A stretch of DNA of 64,000 nucleotides from Streptomyces luteogriseus (GCF_014205055.1 NZ_JACHMS010000001.1:2232001-2296000), one strand, 5' to 3'. Positions 24,906 to 34,411 are shown, counted from the stretch's first letter. Notes: generated from the letters alone by a model not told the origin. Made by a program: numbers and translations.

Positions 24906-25664
24906 TCACACCTCGGGGCGCAGCATCGGTGGGTTGAGGAGCGTCGCGCCACCGGCACGGAAGAGCTGGGCGGGACGTCCGCCCTGGCGGGTCGTCGTCC
25001 CGCCGGTGGGAACGAGGAAGCCGGGAGTGCCCGTGACCTTGCGATGGAAGTTGCGCGGGTCGAGCGCCACGCCCCACACCGCCTCGTACACACGCCGCAG
25101 TTCTCCGACGGTGAACTCGGGCGGGCAGAAGGCGGTGGCCAGCGACGAGTACTCGATCTTGGATCTGGCGCGCTCCACTCCGTCCGCGAGGATCTGCGCG
25201 TGATCGAAGGCGAGCGGGGCGACCGGCTCGGCGTCCCGCCCGTAACCGCCCTGCCGCAACAGCTCCTCGACCGGAGCCCAGCGCGCGTTGCTGGCGTCTC
25301 CGCCGGCCCGGGGCGCGGGCAGGTCGGGGGCGAGAGCGAGGTGGGCGACGCTGACGACCCGCATCCTGGGGTCCCGCTCGGGGTCCCCGTAGGTGGCGAG
25401 CTGCTCCAGATGTGCGCCGTTGTCCTGAGCCGGGGCGGACGGGTCGTGGACGCTCAGTCCGGTCTCCTCGGCCAGCTCCCGAGCGGCGGCCTGCGCCAGG
25501 TCCTCGTCGGCCCGTACGAAACCGCCCGGCAGCGCCCAACGTCCCTGGAACGGCGGTTCGCCCCTGCGTACCGCCAGCGCACACAGAGCATGGCGGCGCA
25601 CGGTCAGCACGACCAGGTCCACGGTGACGGCGAAGGGCGGGAACGCTGACGGGTCGTAGGGCAT
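24906..25664 (-). CDS. Nudix-domain protein with C-terminal winged helix, NrtR-like
   Basis: A 252-residue protein with an N-terminal Nudix fold. The Nudix box is complete (GFVRADEDLAQAAARELAEE then TGL, about residues 48-70), so hydrolysis of an ADP-ribose-type substrate is possible. The C-terminal winged helix (about 180-250) has ELRRVYEAVWG and GRPAQLFR, as in NrtR repressors, which sense ADP-ribose and control NAD metabolism. In many NrtR proteins the box is degenerate; here it is intact, so the protein may be an enzyme, a regulator or both. ATG 25664 follows a short imperfect inverted repeat, TCGTC-TGCCT-GACGA (25678-25692), that could be an autoregulatory site. No NAD gene is adjacent. 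Confidence 0.82.
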   Translation of the reverse strand: MPYDPSAFPPFAVTVDLVVLTVRRHALCALAVRRGEPPFQGRWALPGGFVRADEDLAQAAARELAEETGLSVHDPSAPAQDNGAHLEQLATYGDPERDPRMRVVSVAHLALAPDLPAPRAGGDASNARWAPVEELLRQGGYGRDAEPVAPLAFDHAQILADGVERARSKIEYSSLATAFCPPEFTVGELRRVYEAVWGVALDPRNFHRKVTGTPGFLVPTGGTTTRQGGRPAQLFRAGGATLLNPPMLRPEV

Positions 25665-25677
25665 GCGGCGATCATAG

Positions 25678-25692
25678 TCGTCTGCCTGACGA
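25678..25692. promoter_or_regulatory. Short inverted repeat before the NrtR-like gene
   Basis: TCGTC-TGCCT-GACGA, 5-bp arms, 13 bp before the ATG at 25664. The position fits an autoregulatory operator; the short arms make chance possible. Confidence 0.35.
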
Positions 25693-25794
25693 TAAACAGT
25701 CCCTTCCTCGGTCCCCTTCGCTTACTGATCCACTTCGGTCGGGTTCGAACTCCACTGCCTGGTGACTGATCCGGAATGCGCACGTCGCCGCACG

Positions 25795-28143
25795 TCAAAC
25801 CCCTAACTGCAGTCCGTCGGCCGCCTCCTCGACCATGGCGAGGCCCAGCCGACTCACTCGCACGGAGAACGGAGCACCCGCCACGCGCAGTCCCGTGAAA
25901 CCGATCTCCCCGAGGGGCGCACCGCGCACGGGGCGAAGGGTGACCGTCCCGGCCGGGGCGTCGGGGCGGATGCCGACGAGGGTGGTCAGCAACAGCACTC
26001 CTGCGGCCGCCGCAGTGGCCGCCGGGCGGCAGGCTGCCGGGTGCGGGAGCGGAGCACTTCCTTCCGTGCGCTGCTCCCCCGCGTACATCTCGGGCAGCCG
26101 GTGGGCGAAGATCTCGGCGGCAGCGAGTACGCCGCGCAGCAGTGAGCTTGCTTCCCTCTCGTAGCCGGCGGCGGCCAGTCCCGCGACGGCGAGTGCCGTC
26201 TCCTGGAGCCGTACGGCTCCTGTTCGGTGGCCGAACGGATTGAATCCGGGTTCCTTCGCGCCCAGGCCGCGAAGGCCCCACCCCGAGTCCATGACCGGGC
26301 CGCCGAGCAGCCGGGCGAGCTTCTCGGTCCGGACCTTGTCGAGCAGACCGGGTGCCAGTTCACCCCCGCCCAGCAGGCCCGTGTCGAGGAGGTGCACGGC
26401 AGCCGCACCCAGGTGAGGAACCAGGCTGCCGTCCGGTGCACGGGCTGCCGCGGGACGGCCGCCCCCGCGGTCCTCCACCCAGAAGTCCCGTGCGAACGCG
26501 GTCCGCAAGGCCTGTGCCCACTCCCGGAGCGCCGCTCCCCCCGCCCGGCCACAGGAATCGAGCAGGTCGGCGCCGAGCAGCGCGGCACGGTGGGCGTGAG
26601 CCTGCGTCTCACAGCGGACGGGCCCGCCCGGGTTCGGGTCGCGCAGGTAGGTACCGTCACCCACGGTGGTGCGCAGCCATGCCAGACAGCGTTCGGCAGC
26701 GGGCAGCAGTGCCTCCGTCTCCTGGTCGGGGAGGCCCCAGCGGCGGGCCTCGGCGAGCAGGGTGGGGAACAGGAGCGTGGCCTCTGTACCGGTGCACTGC
26801 GGCGGCAGGTGCGGCCCGGCGTCCCGTCTGGGGCCCGGAATCATTCCGGACTGCGCTCCGGGTCCCGTGAGTTGGGTCCGGGCGAGGATCCGGAGCGTTC
26901 CCGCGGCGAGGCCGGTGCCGAGCGGCAGCGCCATCCGGGCGGCGACCAGCGCGTCGGCGGGGGCCAGACCGCAGCGCCAGGGTGCCCCGGCCGCGAGGTG
27001 GGTGTCGGTGGGGTGCGCGGAGTCGCGCAGGAGGAGGGCCTGGAGGTCCTCGATGCTCGTCCGCAGCAGGGCGGGGGCTCTCGGGTCGTCACCCTCCGCA
27101 CACGCCGCGGCCAGAGGGCTGGTCGCCGCCCGTCCCGCGGCTCGGAGAGGCCCCGCGCCGTCCGGCCGTACCCGCAGTTCCACGGTCCTGCTGCCGCCGG
27201 GTGGCAGGTCGAGCTCCCAGCGCAGCAGGCCGGCCGACGCGAGGGCATCCGCGGGAGGCGGTTCGGCCGTCACGGACGCGTTGCGGGTGGCGCAGGACCA
27301 GCGCAGGCCCGAGCCGTGGACGCTGGCGGAGAGTTCGGGGCCTGCCCTGCCGGACGCGATCGCCCCCAGGTCGGACAGGTCCGTGCCCAGGGTGATCTCG
27401 ACCGGCAGCCGTAGCGGGCGGGGAGCTGCGCTGTGCAGGGTGATCCGCTCCGTGCCGTCCGCGAAGCGGTTGCGTTCCACGATCACGTCCGGGTCCGGGC
27501 CCGCCTGCGGTGACGTGCGGAGCGTGCCCACGAACCTGGCGCGGTCGGCCGAGGCCATCCGGGCCTGCACCGCGAGGGGTTCTCGTCCGGCGACGCGGAT
27601 CTCGCACCGGGAGAGCACGCGCCGGCCGGCACGGTAGAAGCCCTCCAGCCCGCGACCGGTCAGCTGCCCTTCGGCGGTCGAGATGGCCAGGCCGGGAAGG
27701 GCGACGCAGATCATCGCGGTGTGGGCGGGCGGCAAGTCTGCGGACCATCGCAGTCCGGGGATCGTGGCACCCCGGGGCGGGGGCGACGGCGAGTGCCCCG
27801 GGGGCGCCGGAGCCGGTCCCTGAGCACAGGGCGGTGAGACTGCGCCGGACCCCGGAACCAGACCAGGGCGACGATTCTGGGAAGCCCATCGCAGAGGCGA
27901 CCGGCCCGGGCCGGGGGACCACGGCTGGCGCGAGTCGGGGCCGGTGGGCGCAGAGGCGCTCGACGTGCTTCCGGGGAACCTCGGTCCGTAGCCGTCGAGA
28001 CGTGCCGCCGGTCGCGGAGAGACAACCTGCTCCTCCGCCCCCGGCACCCCGGCCCCGGGCGGGACCAGACCCGGCCCGGGGCGTCGTGGGGGCCCGCCCC
28101 GGGGGCGGCGGTCGTCGGCGGCGGGCGGAGTCGGCTGTTGCAT
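25795..28143 (-). CDS. Glycogen-debranching-like protein (amylo-alpha-1,6-glucosidase family)
   Basis: A 782-residue protein. Residues 1-145 are Pro/Gly/Arg-rich and disordered. About 155-330 is a GDE-type N-terminal beta domain (TAEGQLTGRGLEGFYRAGRRVLSR), and about 340-780 is an alpha/alpha-barrel region similar to bacterial amylo-1,6-glucosidases (RILARTQ, SGWGLRGLGAKEPGFNPFGHRTGAV, RLPEMYAGE). In active relatives I expect GSVWPHD after the NP motif; here it reads GAVRLQE, so the active site looks altered. ATG 28143 has AGAGGAAG upstream; an internal start after the disordered region cannot be excluded. A role in glycogen or trehalose turnover is only a family inference. It follows the DUF4192 gene on the same strand at 190 bp. 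Confidence 0.75.
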   Translation of the reverse strand: MQQPTPPAADDRRPRGGPPRRPGPGLVPPGAGVPGAEEQVVSPRPAARLDGYGPRFPGSTSSASAPTGPDSRQPWSPGPGRSPLRWASQNRRPGLVPGSGAVSPPCAQGPAPAPPGHSPSPPPRGATIPGLRWSADLPPAHTAMICVALPGLAISTAEGQLTGRGLEGFYRAGRRVLSRCEIRVAGREPLAVQARMASADRARFVGTLRTSPQAGPDPDVIVERNRFADGTERITLHSAAPRPLRLPVEITLGTDLSDLGAIASGRAGPELSASVHGSGLRWSCATRNASVTAEPPPADALASAGLLRWELDLPPGGSRTVELRVRPDGAGPLRAAGRAATSPLAAACAEGDDPRAPALLRTSIEDLQALLLRDSAHPTDTHLAAGAPWRCGLAPADALVAARMALPLGTGLAAGTLRILARTQLTGPGAQSGMIPGPRRDAGPHLPPQCTGTEATLLFPTLLAEARRWGLPDQETEALLPAAERCLAWLRTTVGDGTYLRDPNPGGPVRCETQAHAHRAALLGADLLDSCGRAGGAALREWAQALRTAFARDFWVEDRGGGRPAAARAPDGSLVPHLGAAAVHLLDTGLLGGGELAPGLLDKVRTEKLARLLGGPVMDSGWGLRGLGAKEPGFNPFGHRTGAVRLQETALAVAGLAAAGYEREASSLLRGVLAAAEIFAHRLPEMYAGEQRTEGSAPLPHPAACRPAATAAAAGVLLLTTLVGIRPDAPAGTVTLRPVRGAPLGEIGFTGLRVAGAPFSVRVSRLGLAMVEEAADGLQLGV

Positions 28144-28333
28144 GGGGAGGCTTCCTCTGCGCTCAGTGCGCCTCGATCGGATTCGGCGCCGGGGCCGGAG
28201 AGCTCCGACGGAGCCGGGCAGTGCGGCGTCACGGCCCGTCCAGCCGCTCCGCCACTCAGGTGAACGGTGGGGGCGTCCTCCGAGTCACGCCCATCGCCCG
28301 TCCCCTTGCACCTCGAGGCCGCCCGGCAAAGGC

Positions 28334-30199
28334 TCACTCCTGTTCGCCCCCGTCGTGACCGGGCTGTACGGCTTCCTGACCCGTGTCCCTGCAGGGCATG
28401 GCCGCCTTCTTCGCCGGACGCACACGCGTACCGGCCCTTCGCATGCTGCCGGACCGCGTGGTGCTTGCCGGTGTGTCACGGCTCGGGCAGGAACTCTTCT
28501 CGTTGTCGCCGGCAGGGCGCGTGCTGTCCGCAGGCCTGCGCCGACGGGGGGTCCGAGCCGCCCTGTCACGGTCTTCCACGCTGATACGTCCGGAGGCTGC
28601 TCCGGTGGTACCAGCGGGGCGGAAGCGCCGACGACGGCGTGACGGCACCGTTGTCGGCGGGAGCACTTCGGATGACCCGGCCTCTGGCCTCACCGCTGCC
28701 GGCGCGGGCTTACCGAAGGCCCCGCAATCGGGCGTCGCCGCGGCCGGCGGGGGCGGGCTGAAGGCCCCGGACCCGGGCGGCGGCGCCACGGTGCGTGAGG
28801 GCTTGTCGAGCGGCCCGGAGTCGGACGGCGCCACTGCCGGCGAATGCCTGTCGTGTGGCTCGGTCTCGGACGCCGGGGTTGTCTCGCGTGCCGCGGGCTC
28901 GTCCCCGGCCGCCCGAGGCTCCACGAGGTCGGGCACCACGCGCCCACGGCCTTCGCGCTCGGATCGCAGGCAGCTTCGGATCGACTCCGGGTCGAGACCT
29001 TCATTGCAGGCCTGGTGCAGAAGGCGGGCGAAGAGGTAGTCGGGATCGGCGCCCAGGGCCATGGCCAGGGCCTCGCGGGCCTCCAGCTCGTCGCCGGTGG
29101 ACCAGGCGACCCAGCCCGCCAGGGTGAGCGGCGCGGCGGCATGCTCACCGTAGGGCCCGACGCAGCGGCGAGCCAGTGTCCGCCAGAGGCGAAGGGCACG
29201 TCCGGCTTGGTCGCCCTCCATCCACTCGGCAGCGCGGTCGCGGGTCGCTCGGTCCTGGAGGCCGAGGATCAGCCGGGCGGCCTCGTCGTGCCCGAGCAGT
29301 TCGTCGTCGCGGAGATCCGCCAGGAGCATGCCGGAGGCGGGCTGCGCCTCGGCGAAGCGGTCCAGGATCCTCCCGGCCAGGTCCAGCGTCTCGTCGGCCA
29401 CGGCGGCGCGGCCCGTGTCGTCCAGGATTTTCGGCACCAGCGCCATGCTGGCGGCGTCCAGGGCGGCCTCCTGCTCGAGTGCCACGGCGCTCTCCCAGGG
29501 CAGCAGCCGGGCCCGGAGCTCCCGCAGCGTGCCGCGCACCTGGATACCGGCGTAGGTGGCCGCCGCGGCCAGCACGGAGGTGCCGGGCAGGCCCATGGGC
29601 GCTCCGTCAGGAGAGCAGCATGCCGCGTTGTCGCAGCAGTAGGACCAGTAACGGCCCTCCGAGATGCACAGCGCCTCGACCACCACCACATCCAGGGATC
29701 CGCACTCGACGCGCAGCCTCTGGGCCAGAGGCCTCAGCCGCTCCATCACCTGCCGGCCGGTCTGTCCCTTCTCCGGTTCCTGGCACAGGAAGGCGACCAT
29801 CGACTCGGGCCGGACCCCTCGGCGCTCACTGCCCGTCACGAGGCCGTGGGACAGTTGCCGGGCTGCGGACGGCCAGTCGTCCGCGTTCCCGGGGATACCG
29901 AGCCGGGCCCGGCCTCCGAACCGCCCGCGTCCGTCCCTGTCGTGCAGCGCGACCAGGACGATGCTGTCCTCGGGGCGGTATCCGAGCAGGTACGGCAGGG
30001 CATCTGCCAGTTCGGCCGGGGTGCGCAGGGTGACCTGGTGCTCGTTGCCGTGACTGCCGTACGCGGGACCGGCGGCGTGCGACCCCGACGGCTCGCTCCG
30101 CTTCTTGTCCTCTTCACCGTTCCTGTGCCCGCCCCGCGCCTCAGGCCCGGTGATGTCACCGTTCTCGGGGGATCCGGTCGTTTCGCTGTGGTTCGTCAT
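28334..30199 (-). CDS. DUF4192 domain protein with long disordered tail
   Basis: A 621-residue actinobacterial protein of unknown function. The DUF4192 domain spans about residues 52-430, beginning QVTLRTPAELADALPYLLGY and including EDSIVLVALHDRDGRGRFGG and RYWSYCCDNAACCSPDGAP, a Cys-rich loop that might bind metal. The last 170 residues are Pro/Ala/Gly-rich with repeated acidic and basic patches, and probably disordered. No signal peptide or membrane segment. ATG 30199 lies 142 bp from the divergent RecQ-like gene. DUF4192 genes often sit near RecQ-like helicase genes in Streptomyces as I recall, which hints at a shared nucleic-acid role; not proven. Confidence 0.85.
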   Translation of the reverse strand: MTNHSETTGSPENGDITGPEARGGHRNGEEDKKRSEPSGSHAAGPAYGSHGNEHQVTLRTPAELADALPYLLGYRPEDSIVLVALHDRDGRGRFGGRARLGIPGNADDWPSAARQLSHGLVTGSERRGVRPESMVAFLCQEPEKGQTGRQVMERLRPLAQRLRVECGSLDVVVVEALCISEGRYWSYCCDNAACCSPDGAPMGLPGTSVLAAAATYAGIQVRGTLRELRARLLPWESAVALEQEAALDAASMALVPKILDDTGRAAVADETLDLAGRILDRFAEAQPASGMLLADLRDDELLGHDEAARLILGLQDRATRDRAAEWMEGDQAGRALRLWRTLARRCVGPYGEHAAAPLTLAGWVAWSTGDELEAREALAMALGADPDYLFARLLHQACNEGLDPESIRSCLRSEREGRGRVVPDLVEPRAAGDEPAARETTPASETEPHDRHSPAVAPSDSGPLDKPSRTVAPPPGSGAFSPPPPAAATPDCGAFGKPAPAAVRPEAGSSEVLPPTTVPSRRRRRFRPAGTTGAASGRISVEDRDRAARTPRRRRPADSTRPAGDNEKSSCPSRDTPASTTRSGSMRRAGTRVRPAKKAAMPCRDTGQEAVQPGHDGGEQE

Positions 30200-30341
30200 G
30201 CGAAGACGATCTCGCGGAACGCAAACCTCCGCTTGAGCCTGTGGATAAGTCCGATCAGGGACACGTCACCTCAACGCCGCTGCGTCCACAGGTTCCGGTG
30301 CGCGGCTCCGGATGTCGGTGCCGTCCTGTTGTATGGAGCGC

Positions 30342-32507
30342 ATGGAGCACACGAGTAACGCGGAACTCCGGGCGGCGGCCGACGCCGTCCTCACCCGTCT
30401 CGTCGGGGACGTCTCGGGAGAGGCCAGGCTGCGCGAGGACCAGTGGCGGGCGATCGAGGCGCTGGTCGCCGACAGACGCCGTGCCCTGGTCGTCCAGCGC
30501 ACGGGCTGGGGCAAGTCCGCGGTGTACTTCGTGGCGACCTCGCTGTTGCGGGCGCGGGGCAGTGGTCCGACGGTGATCGTGTCGCCTCTCCTCGCGCTCA
30601 TGCGGAACCAGGTCGAAGCGGCTGCCAGAGCCGGCATCCACGCCCGGACCATCAACTCCTCCAACACCGAGGAGTGGGACGCCGTTCAGGACGAGATCGC
30701 CGCGGGTGAGGTGGACGTCCTCCTGGTGAGTCCTGAACGGCTCAACAACCCGGACTTCCGGGACCAGGTGCTCCCCCGTCTCGCGGCCGCCACGGGGCTC
30801 CTCGTGGTGGACGAAGCCCATTGCATCTCCGACTGGGGACACGACTTCCGGCCGGACTACCGCCGGCTGCGCACGATGCTCGCGGATCTCCCACCCGGTG
30901 TGCCGGTGCTCGCGACCACCGCCACGGCCAACGCGCGCGTGACGGCCGACGTCGCTGAACAACTCGGTACCGGCGGCAGCTCCGACGCCCTCGTGCTGCG
31001 GGGTCCGCTGGACCGGGACAGCCTGAGCCTGAGCGTGCTGCGCCTGTCGGACGCCGCGCACCGGATGGCCTGGCTCGCGGAACACCTCGACGAACTGCCG
31101 GGGTCCGGAATCATCTACACCCTCACCGTGGCAGCCGCCGAAGAGGTCACCGCCTTCCTGCGGCAGCGGGGGCACACGGTCGCGTCGTACACGGGCAAGA
31201 CGGAGAACGCCGATCGCCAGCAGGCCGAGGAGGATCTGCTGGGCAACAAGGTCAAGGCACTGGTCGCCACCTCCGCGCTCGGCATGGGCTTCGACAAGCC
31301 CGACCTGGGCTTCGTGGTGCACCTGGGCTCGCCCTCCTCCCCCATCGCCTACTACCAGCAGGTGGGCCGCGCCGGACGCGGTGTGGAGCATGCCGAGGTG
31401 CTCCTGCTCCCGGGCAGGGAGGACGAAGCGATCTGGAAGTACTTCGCGTCGCTGGCCTTCCCCTCGGAAGAGCTGGTGCGTCGCACCCTCGACATTCTCG
31501 GGCACGCGGAGAAGCCCCTGTCGCTGCCCGCCCTGGAGCCTCTGGTGGAGCTGCGCCGCTCGCGCCTGGAGACCATGCTCAAGGTCCTCGACGTGGACGG
31601 GGCGGTCAAGCGGGTGAAGGGCGGCTGGATCGCGACCGGACAGCCGTGGACGTACGACGCCGAGCGGTACGCATGGGTGGCACGTCAGCGCGAGGCGGAG
31701 CAGCAGGCCATGCGCGCGTACGCGTCGACGACCGACTGCCGTATGGAGTTCCTGCAGCGCCAGCTGGACGACGAGGCTGCCAAGCCATGCGGACGCTGTG
31801 ACAACTGCGCCGGTCCGCGCTTCACCGCCGACATGTCCGACGAGGCGCTCGACGCCGCGCGCGTGGACCTGGGCCGGGCCGGTGTCGAGGTGGAGCCCCG
31901 ACGGATGTGGCCCACCGGCCTGCCGGCGATCGGAGTGGACCTCAAGGGACGCATCCCGGCCGGTGAACAGGCCGCGTCGGGACGCGCGCTTGGACGCCTG
32001 TCGGACATCGGGTGGGGCAACCGGCTGCGCCCGATGCTCGCACCCGCGGCCCCTGACGGTCCCGTGCCCGACGACGTGGCGAAGGCCGTGGTGGACGTAC
32101 TGGCCGACTGGGCCAAGGGTCCCGGCGGCTGGGTCCCGGGCGCTCCGGAGAGCGGGCCGCGTCCGGCGGGCGTCGTCACCGTCGCCTCACGCACACGACC
32201 GCAGCTGATCAACTCCCTGGGGGCACGCATCGCCGAGATCGGCCGACTGCCGTTGCTGGGCGCCGTCGAGTACGCCGGCGACGCCTACCCGGGCTCTCGG
32301 AGCAACAGCGCCCAGCGGCTGAAGGCACTCGACGGGGCTCTGGCCGTGCCGCCCGCCCTCGCGTCCGCTCTCTCCGAGGCCCAGGGTCCGGTCCTCCTGG
32401 TGGACGACTACACGGAGACCGGCTGGACTCTCGCGGTCGCTGCCCGCATGCTCCGACGCTCCGGCGCACAGGGGGTGTTGCCGCTGGTGCTGGCCGTGCA
32501 AGGCTGA
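30342..32507 (+). CDS. RecQ-family DNA helicase with C-terminal phosphoribosyltransferase-like domain
   Basis: A 721-residue 3'-5' DNA helicase related to RecQ. Motifs visible: QRTGWGKS (Walker A), [20 protein letters not shown] (DEAH box and RecQ aromatic loop), TTATAN and QQVGRAGRG (motif VI). The zinc-binding CGRCDNC cluster follows at about residue 487. The last 120 residues carry [14 protein letters not shown], the PRPP-binding signature of type I phosphoribosyltransferases (as in ComF), fused in frame. RecQ HRDC is absent. Start is uncertain: ATG 30342 has GGAG three bases upstream, ATG 30333 is possible. The fusion suggests a sensor or salvage function tied to DNA repair or uptake. Divergent from the DUF4192 gene; a weak hairpin follows. 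Confidence 0.88.
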   Translation: MEHTSNAELRAAADAVLTRLVGDVSGEARLREDQWRAIEALVADRRRALVVQRTGWGKSAVYFVATSLLRARGSGPTVIVSPLLALMRNQVEAAARAGIHARTINSSNTEEWDAVQDEIAAGEVDVLLVSPERLNNPDFRDQVLPRLAAATGLLVVDEAHCISDWGHDFRPDYRRLRTMLADLPPGVPVLATTATANARVTADVAEQLGTGGSSDALVLRGPLDRDSLSLSVLRLSDAAHRMAWLAEHLDELPGSGIIYTLTVAAAEEVTAFLRQRGHTVASYTGKTENADRQQAEEDLLGNKVKALVATSALGMGFDKPDLGFVVHLGSPSSPIAYYQQVGRAGRGVEHAEVLLLPGREDEAIWKYFASLAFPSEELVRRTLDILGHAEKPLSLPALEPLVELRRSRLETMLKVLDVDGAVKRVKGGWIATGQPWTYDAERYAWVARQREAEQQAMRAYASTTDCRMEFLQRQLDDEAAKPCGRCDNCAGPRFTADMSDEALDAARVDLGRAGVEVEPRRMWPTGLPAIGVDLKGRIPAGEQAASGRALGRLSDIGWGNRLRPMLAPAAPDGPVPDDVAKAVVDVLADWAKGPGGWVPGAPESGPRPAGVVTVASRTRPQLINSLGARIAEIGRLPLLGAVEYAGDAYPGSRSNSAQRLKALDGALAVPPALASALSEAQGPVLLVDDYTETGWTLAVAARMLRRSGAQGVLPLVLAVQG

Positions 32508-32820
32508 CGGCGCGCTCAAGGCCGGTGTGCGGCCGCCCCGGCACACCTCTGGACGCCGCACGCCTCCATGACGTACGAACGTGTCGTGCTCGAACGCCCC
32601 ATGGGCGGTACGGCGACACACACGGTGGGGATATTAGCCGCGCATCATCTGATAACGGTCGGCTGCCTCAATTGCTCGTTGCCGCATTCAAGTTCGACAG
32701 GAAGAATTGAAGTCCGCTCCCACACGGCTCGCCGGCCGCTCCGGTAGGGCTTTGCTGCGGTGCGCGCTCCCAGGAATCCGACCCCGCCCGCAGTGTGGGC
32801 GCGTAGCCGAAGGGAGGACC
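32508..32820. other. Intergenic region before the 203-aa gene
   Basis: About 310 bp. It holds the weak hairpin above and an AT-rich patch (about 32630-32715) containing CAATTG and TTCAAG...AATTGAAG, probably the promoter of the following gene. No ORF or structured RNA is evident. Confidence 0.5.
32524..32547. terminator. Possible terminator after the RecQ-like gene
   Basis: GGTGTGC / GCACACC with a 10-base loop, 16 bp past the stop. Short stem, so only moderate support. Confidence 0.4.
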
Positions 32821-33432
32821 GTGACCTTCGGATTCGCTCCGGCCTCGGCAGCGGCGTCGATGTCCGCCGCTTCCGCCAACCGCTTGCTCGAACCCGCGGA
32901 ATGGGCCGCCGCCGGGATCCCACTCCTGCGCAATCCCCGTGAGATCGTCAGCGGACTGCACGCCCGGCACCACCCGCAGCCGACGACGGCTGTCGTCGCC
33001 GTGCTCGACCCTGACGAGCGGCTGCGGGCGAGCGCCTCGTTCGTGCGCCGTTCCGCCCCTGCCGACGGCTGGATGTTCCGCAACGCGCTGCTCGCGCAGT
33101 TGCGCCGGGTCATCCCTCACGATCTGCGCCGCCGCACGCCGGTCCGCACCGCGGTGCTCCTCTACTGCCGTGAGGGCGACGCGCGTTGGACGGAGGAGGA
33201 CGGCGCGTGGATGTGGGGGCTGCGCGACGCGTGCACCCTGCATGGACTGCGCTGTGGGGCGTACATCACGCTGACCCGGGACGGCTGGCAGGTGCTCGGC
33301 GAGGGCCGCGGCGGACGCCGCCCTCATTCGGCGTCCTCGCCGGAGCCGTTCGCCACATCGGAGGCACCGCCCCCCATACCGCGCACCGGCGGTGCTTCCG
33401 AGGTACTGCGCCGCGCAGCGGCGGCACGCTGA
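32821..33432 (+). CDS. Conserved Streptomyces hypothetical protein (203 aa)
   Basis: A soluble 203-residue protein I do not recognise. The start is well supported: GTG 32821 preceded by GGGAGGACC. The first 40 residues are Ala/Ser-rich. The core (about 45-170) alternates basic and hydrophobic segments, including LRRVIPHDLRRRTPVRTAVLLYC and GWQVLGEGRGG. The tail is Pro/Ser-rich. Two Cys are present but no metal motif. A perfect terminator follows its stop, so it is probably monocistronic. Neighbours (RecQ-like helicase upstream, rnhB region downstream) give no clear clue. Confidence 0.75.
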   Translation: MTFGFAPASAAASMSAASANRLLEPAEWAAAGIPLLRNPREIVSGLHARHHPQPTTAVVAVLDPDERLRASASFVRRSAPADGWMFRNALLAQLRRVIPHDLRRRTPVRTAVLLYCREGDARWTEEDGAWMWGLRDACTLHGLRCGAYITLTRDGWQVLGEGRGGRRPHSASSPEPFATSEAPPPIPRTGGASEVLRRAAAAR

Positions 33433-33464
33433 GTCCCGGACGGATCGTCAACACGGTCCGGGAC
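33433..33464 (+). terminator. Terminator after the 203-aa gene
   Basis: GTCCCGGAC / GTCCGGGAC, 9-bp perfect stem and 14-base loop, starting directly after the TGA. Confidence 0.75.
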
Positions 33465-33713
33465 CAGTCCTCGTCGCACGACCCCTCACGATTCCACCGA
33501 CGGACGGCCCGGAAGAGACATCCCGAAACCTGCCCCGGCGAGCCACAAGCGCAGCGTTCCGCCACAGCCAGAGAGACGCTCCTCGGGCCGCGCAGGGTCA
33601 CCACACAGGCATGGACTCCCGTGCTTCGGGGCAGGGTCCCCCCGGCCGGGCGGCGCAGCGGCAGCGGCGCCTGAAGTCACCCCCAGCGTCCCGCCGGGTG
33701 CTACGACACCGGC

Positions 33714-34343
33714 TCAAACACCCGCGCCCAGCACCGAGTTGATCCGCTGCGGGTCACCGCAGACGATCAGCAGGGCACCGGCCCGGGAGTGGGCCAGGGG
33801 CAGGGCGCTCACGGCTGCGGCCTCGGGACCGCCGTTGACGGCGACCACGACCACCGGACGCGACGCGGCGCGGGCCGCGAGGGTGGCGTCCGTGTAGAAG
33901 ACGTCGTCGCCCGCGTCGTGCTGGGCCCAGTAGGAGGTTTCACCGAAGGACAGCTCGTGGGCGGCCCACGGGTGCTGCTCTCCGGTTGTGATCACCAGGA
34001 TGTCGCCGGGGGCACGACCGGAGTCCAGCAGCAGGTCCACGGCCTCTTCGGCGGCGTCGAGCGCCCCCTCCGCGGAAGCCGGGATCAGCTGGATCTGCGG
34101 GGTGACCGGAGCGGCGGCTCCGGCGGTGTGACCCGACGGGGCGGGCTTGATGGCCACCTCTCGCGGAGTCCGTTGCACAGGCGGCGCCGGCCGCAGAGGG
34201 CCGGGGCGACCGGGACGCGACGGAACCGCGGGACGGGGACCGGGTACGGGACGGGGGGTCGGCGCGGTGCGGCCGCTGGCCGGAGTGGCGCGGGGACCCT
34301 GGGCACTCTCGTGAATCTGAGGCTCCTCGGGAATGAGAGGCAT
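33714..34343 (-). CDS. Hypothetical protein with Pro-rich N terminus and Rossmann-like core
   Basis: A 209-residue protein from ATG 34343. Residues about 1-85 are Pro/Arg-rich and disordered; about 90-205 have alternating beta strands and helices (GDILVITTGEQHPWAAHELSF, VVVVAVNGGPEAAA, GALLIVCGDPQRINSVLGAGV). I recall a similar gene next to rnhB in Streptomyces, but know no function; the core resembles a receiver or helicase-like alpha/beta fold in outline only. The start is ambiguous: in-frame ATGs at 34343, 34379 and 34394 all lack a ribosome-binding site. The palindrome just upstream of 34343 is the reason I prefer that start. It follows rnhB at 68 bp on the same strand, so cotranscription is possible. 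Confidence 0.6.
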   Translation of the reverse strand: MPLIPEEPQIHESAQGPRATPASGRTAPTPRPVPGPRPAVPSRPGRPGPLRPAPPVQRTPREVAIKPAPSGHTAGAAAPVTPQIQLIPASAEGALDAAEEAVDLLLDSGRAPGDILVITTGEQHPWAAHELSFGETSYWAQHDAGDDVFYTDATLAARAASRPVVVVAVNGGPEAAAVSALPLAHSRAGALLIVCGDPQRINSVLGAGV

Positions 34344-34346
34344 GAG

Positions 34347-34360
34347 TTGATATTTATCAA
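34347..34360. promoter_or_regulatory. AT-rich perfect palindrome TTGATA-TT-TATCAA
   Basis: A 6-bp inverted repeat with two-base spacer directly before ATG 34343. It is strikingly AT-rich for this genome, so it may be an operator or part of a promoter for a leaderless message. Confidence 0.45.
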
Positions 34361-34411
34361 ACGTTGGTACGACCCGCATCGGCGGGTGGCGCATGTCTGC
34401 GAACGAAACCG

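Noticed and set aside
32560..32600. SOS-like words (CGAACG) before the 203-aa gene
   Set aside because: The two CGAACG words are direct, not inverted, and do not form CGAAC-N4-GTTCG.
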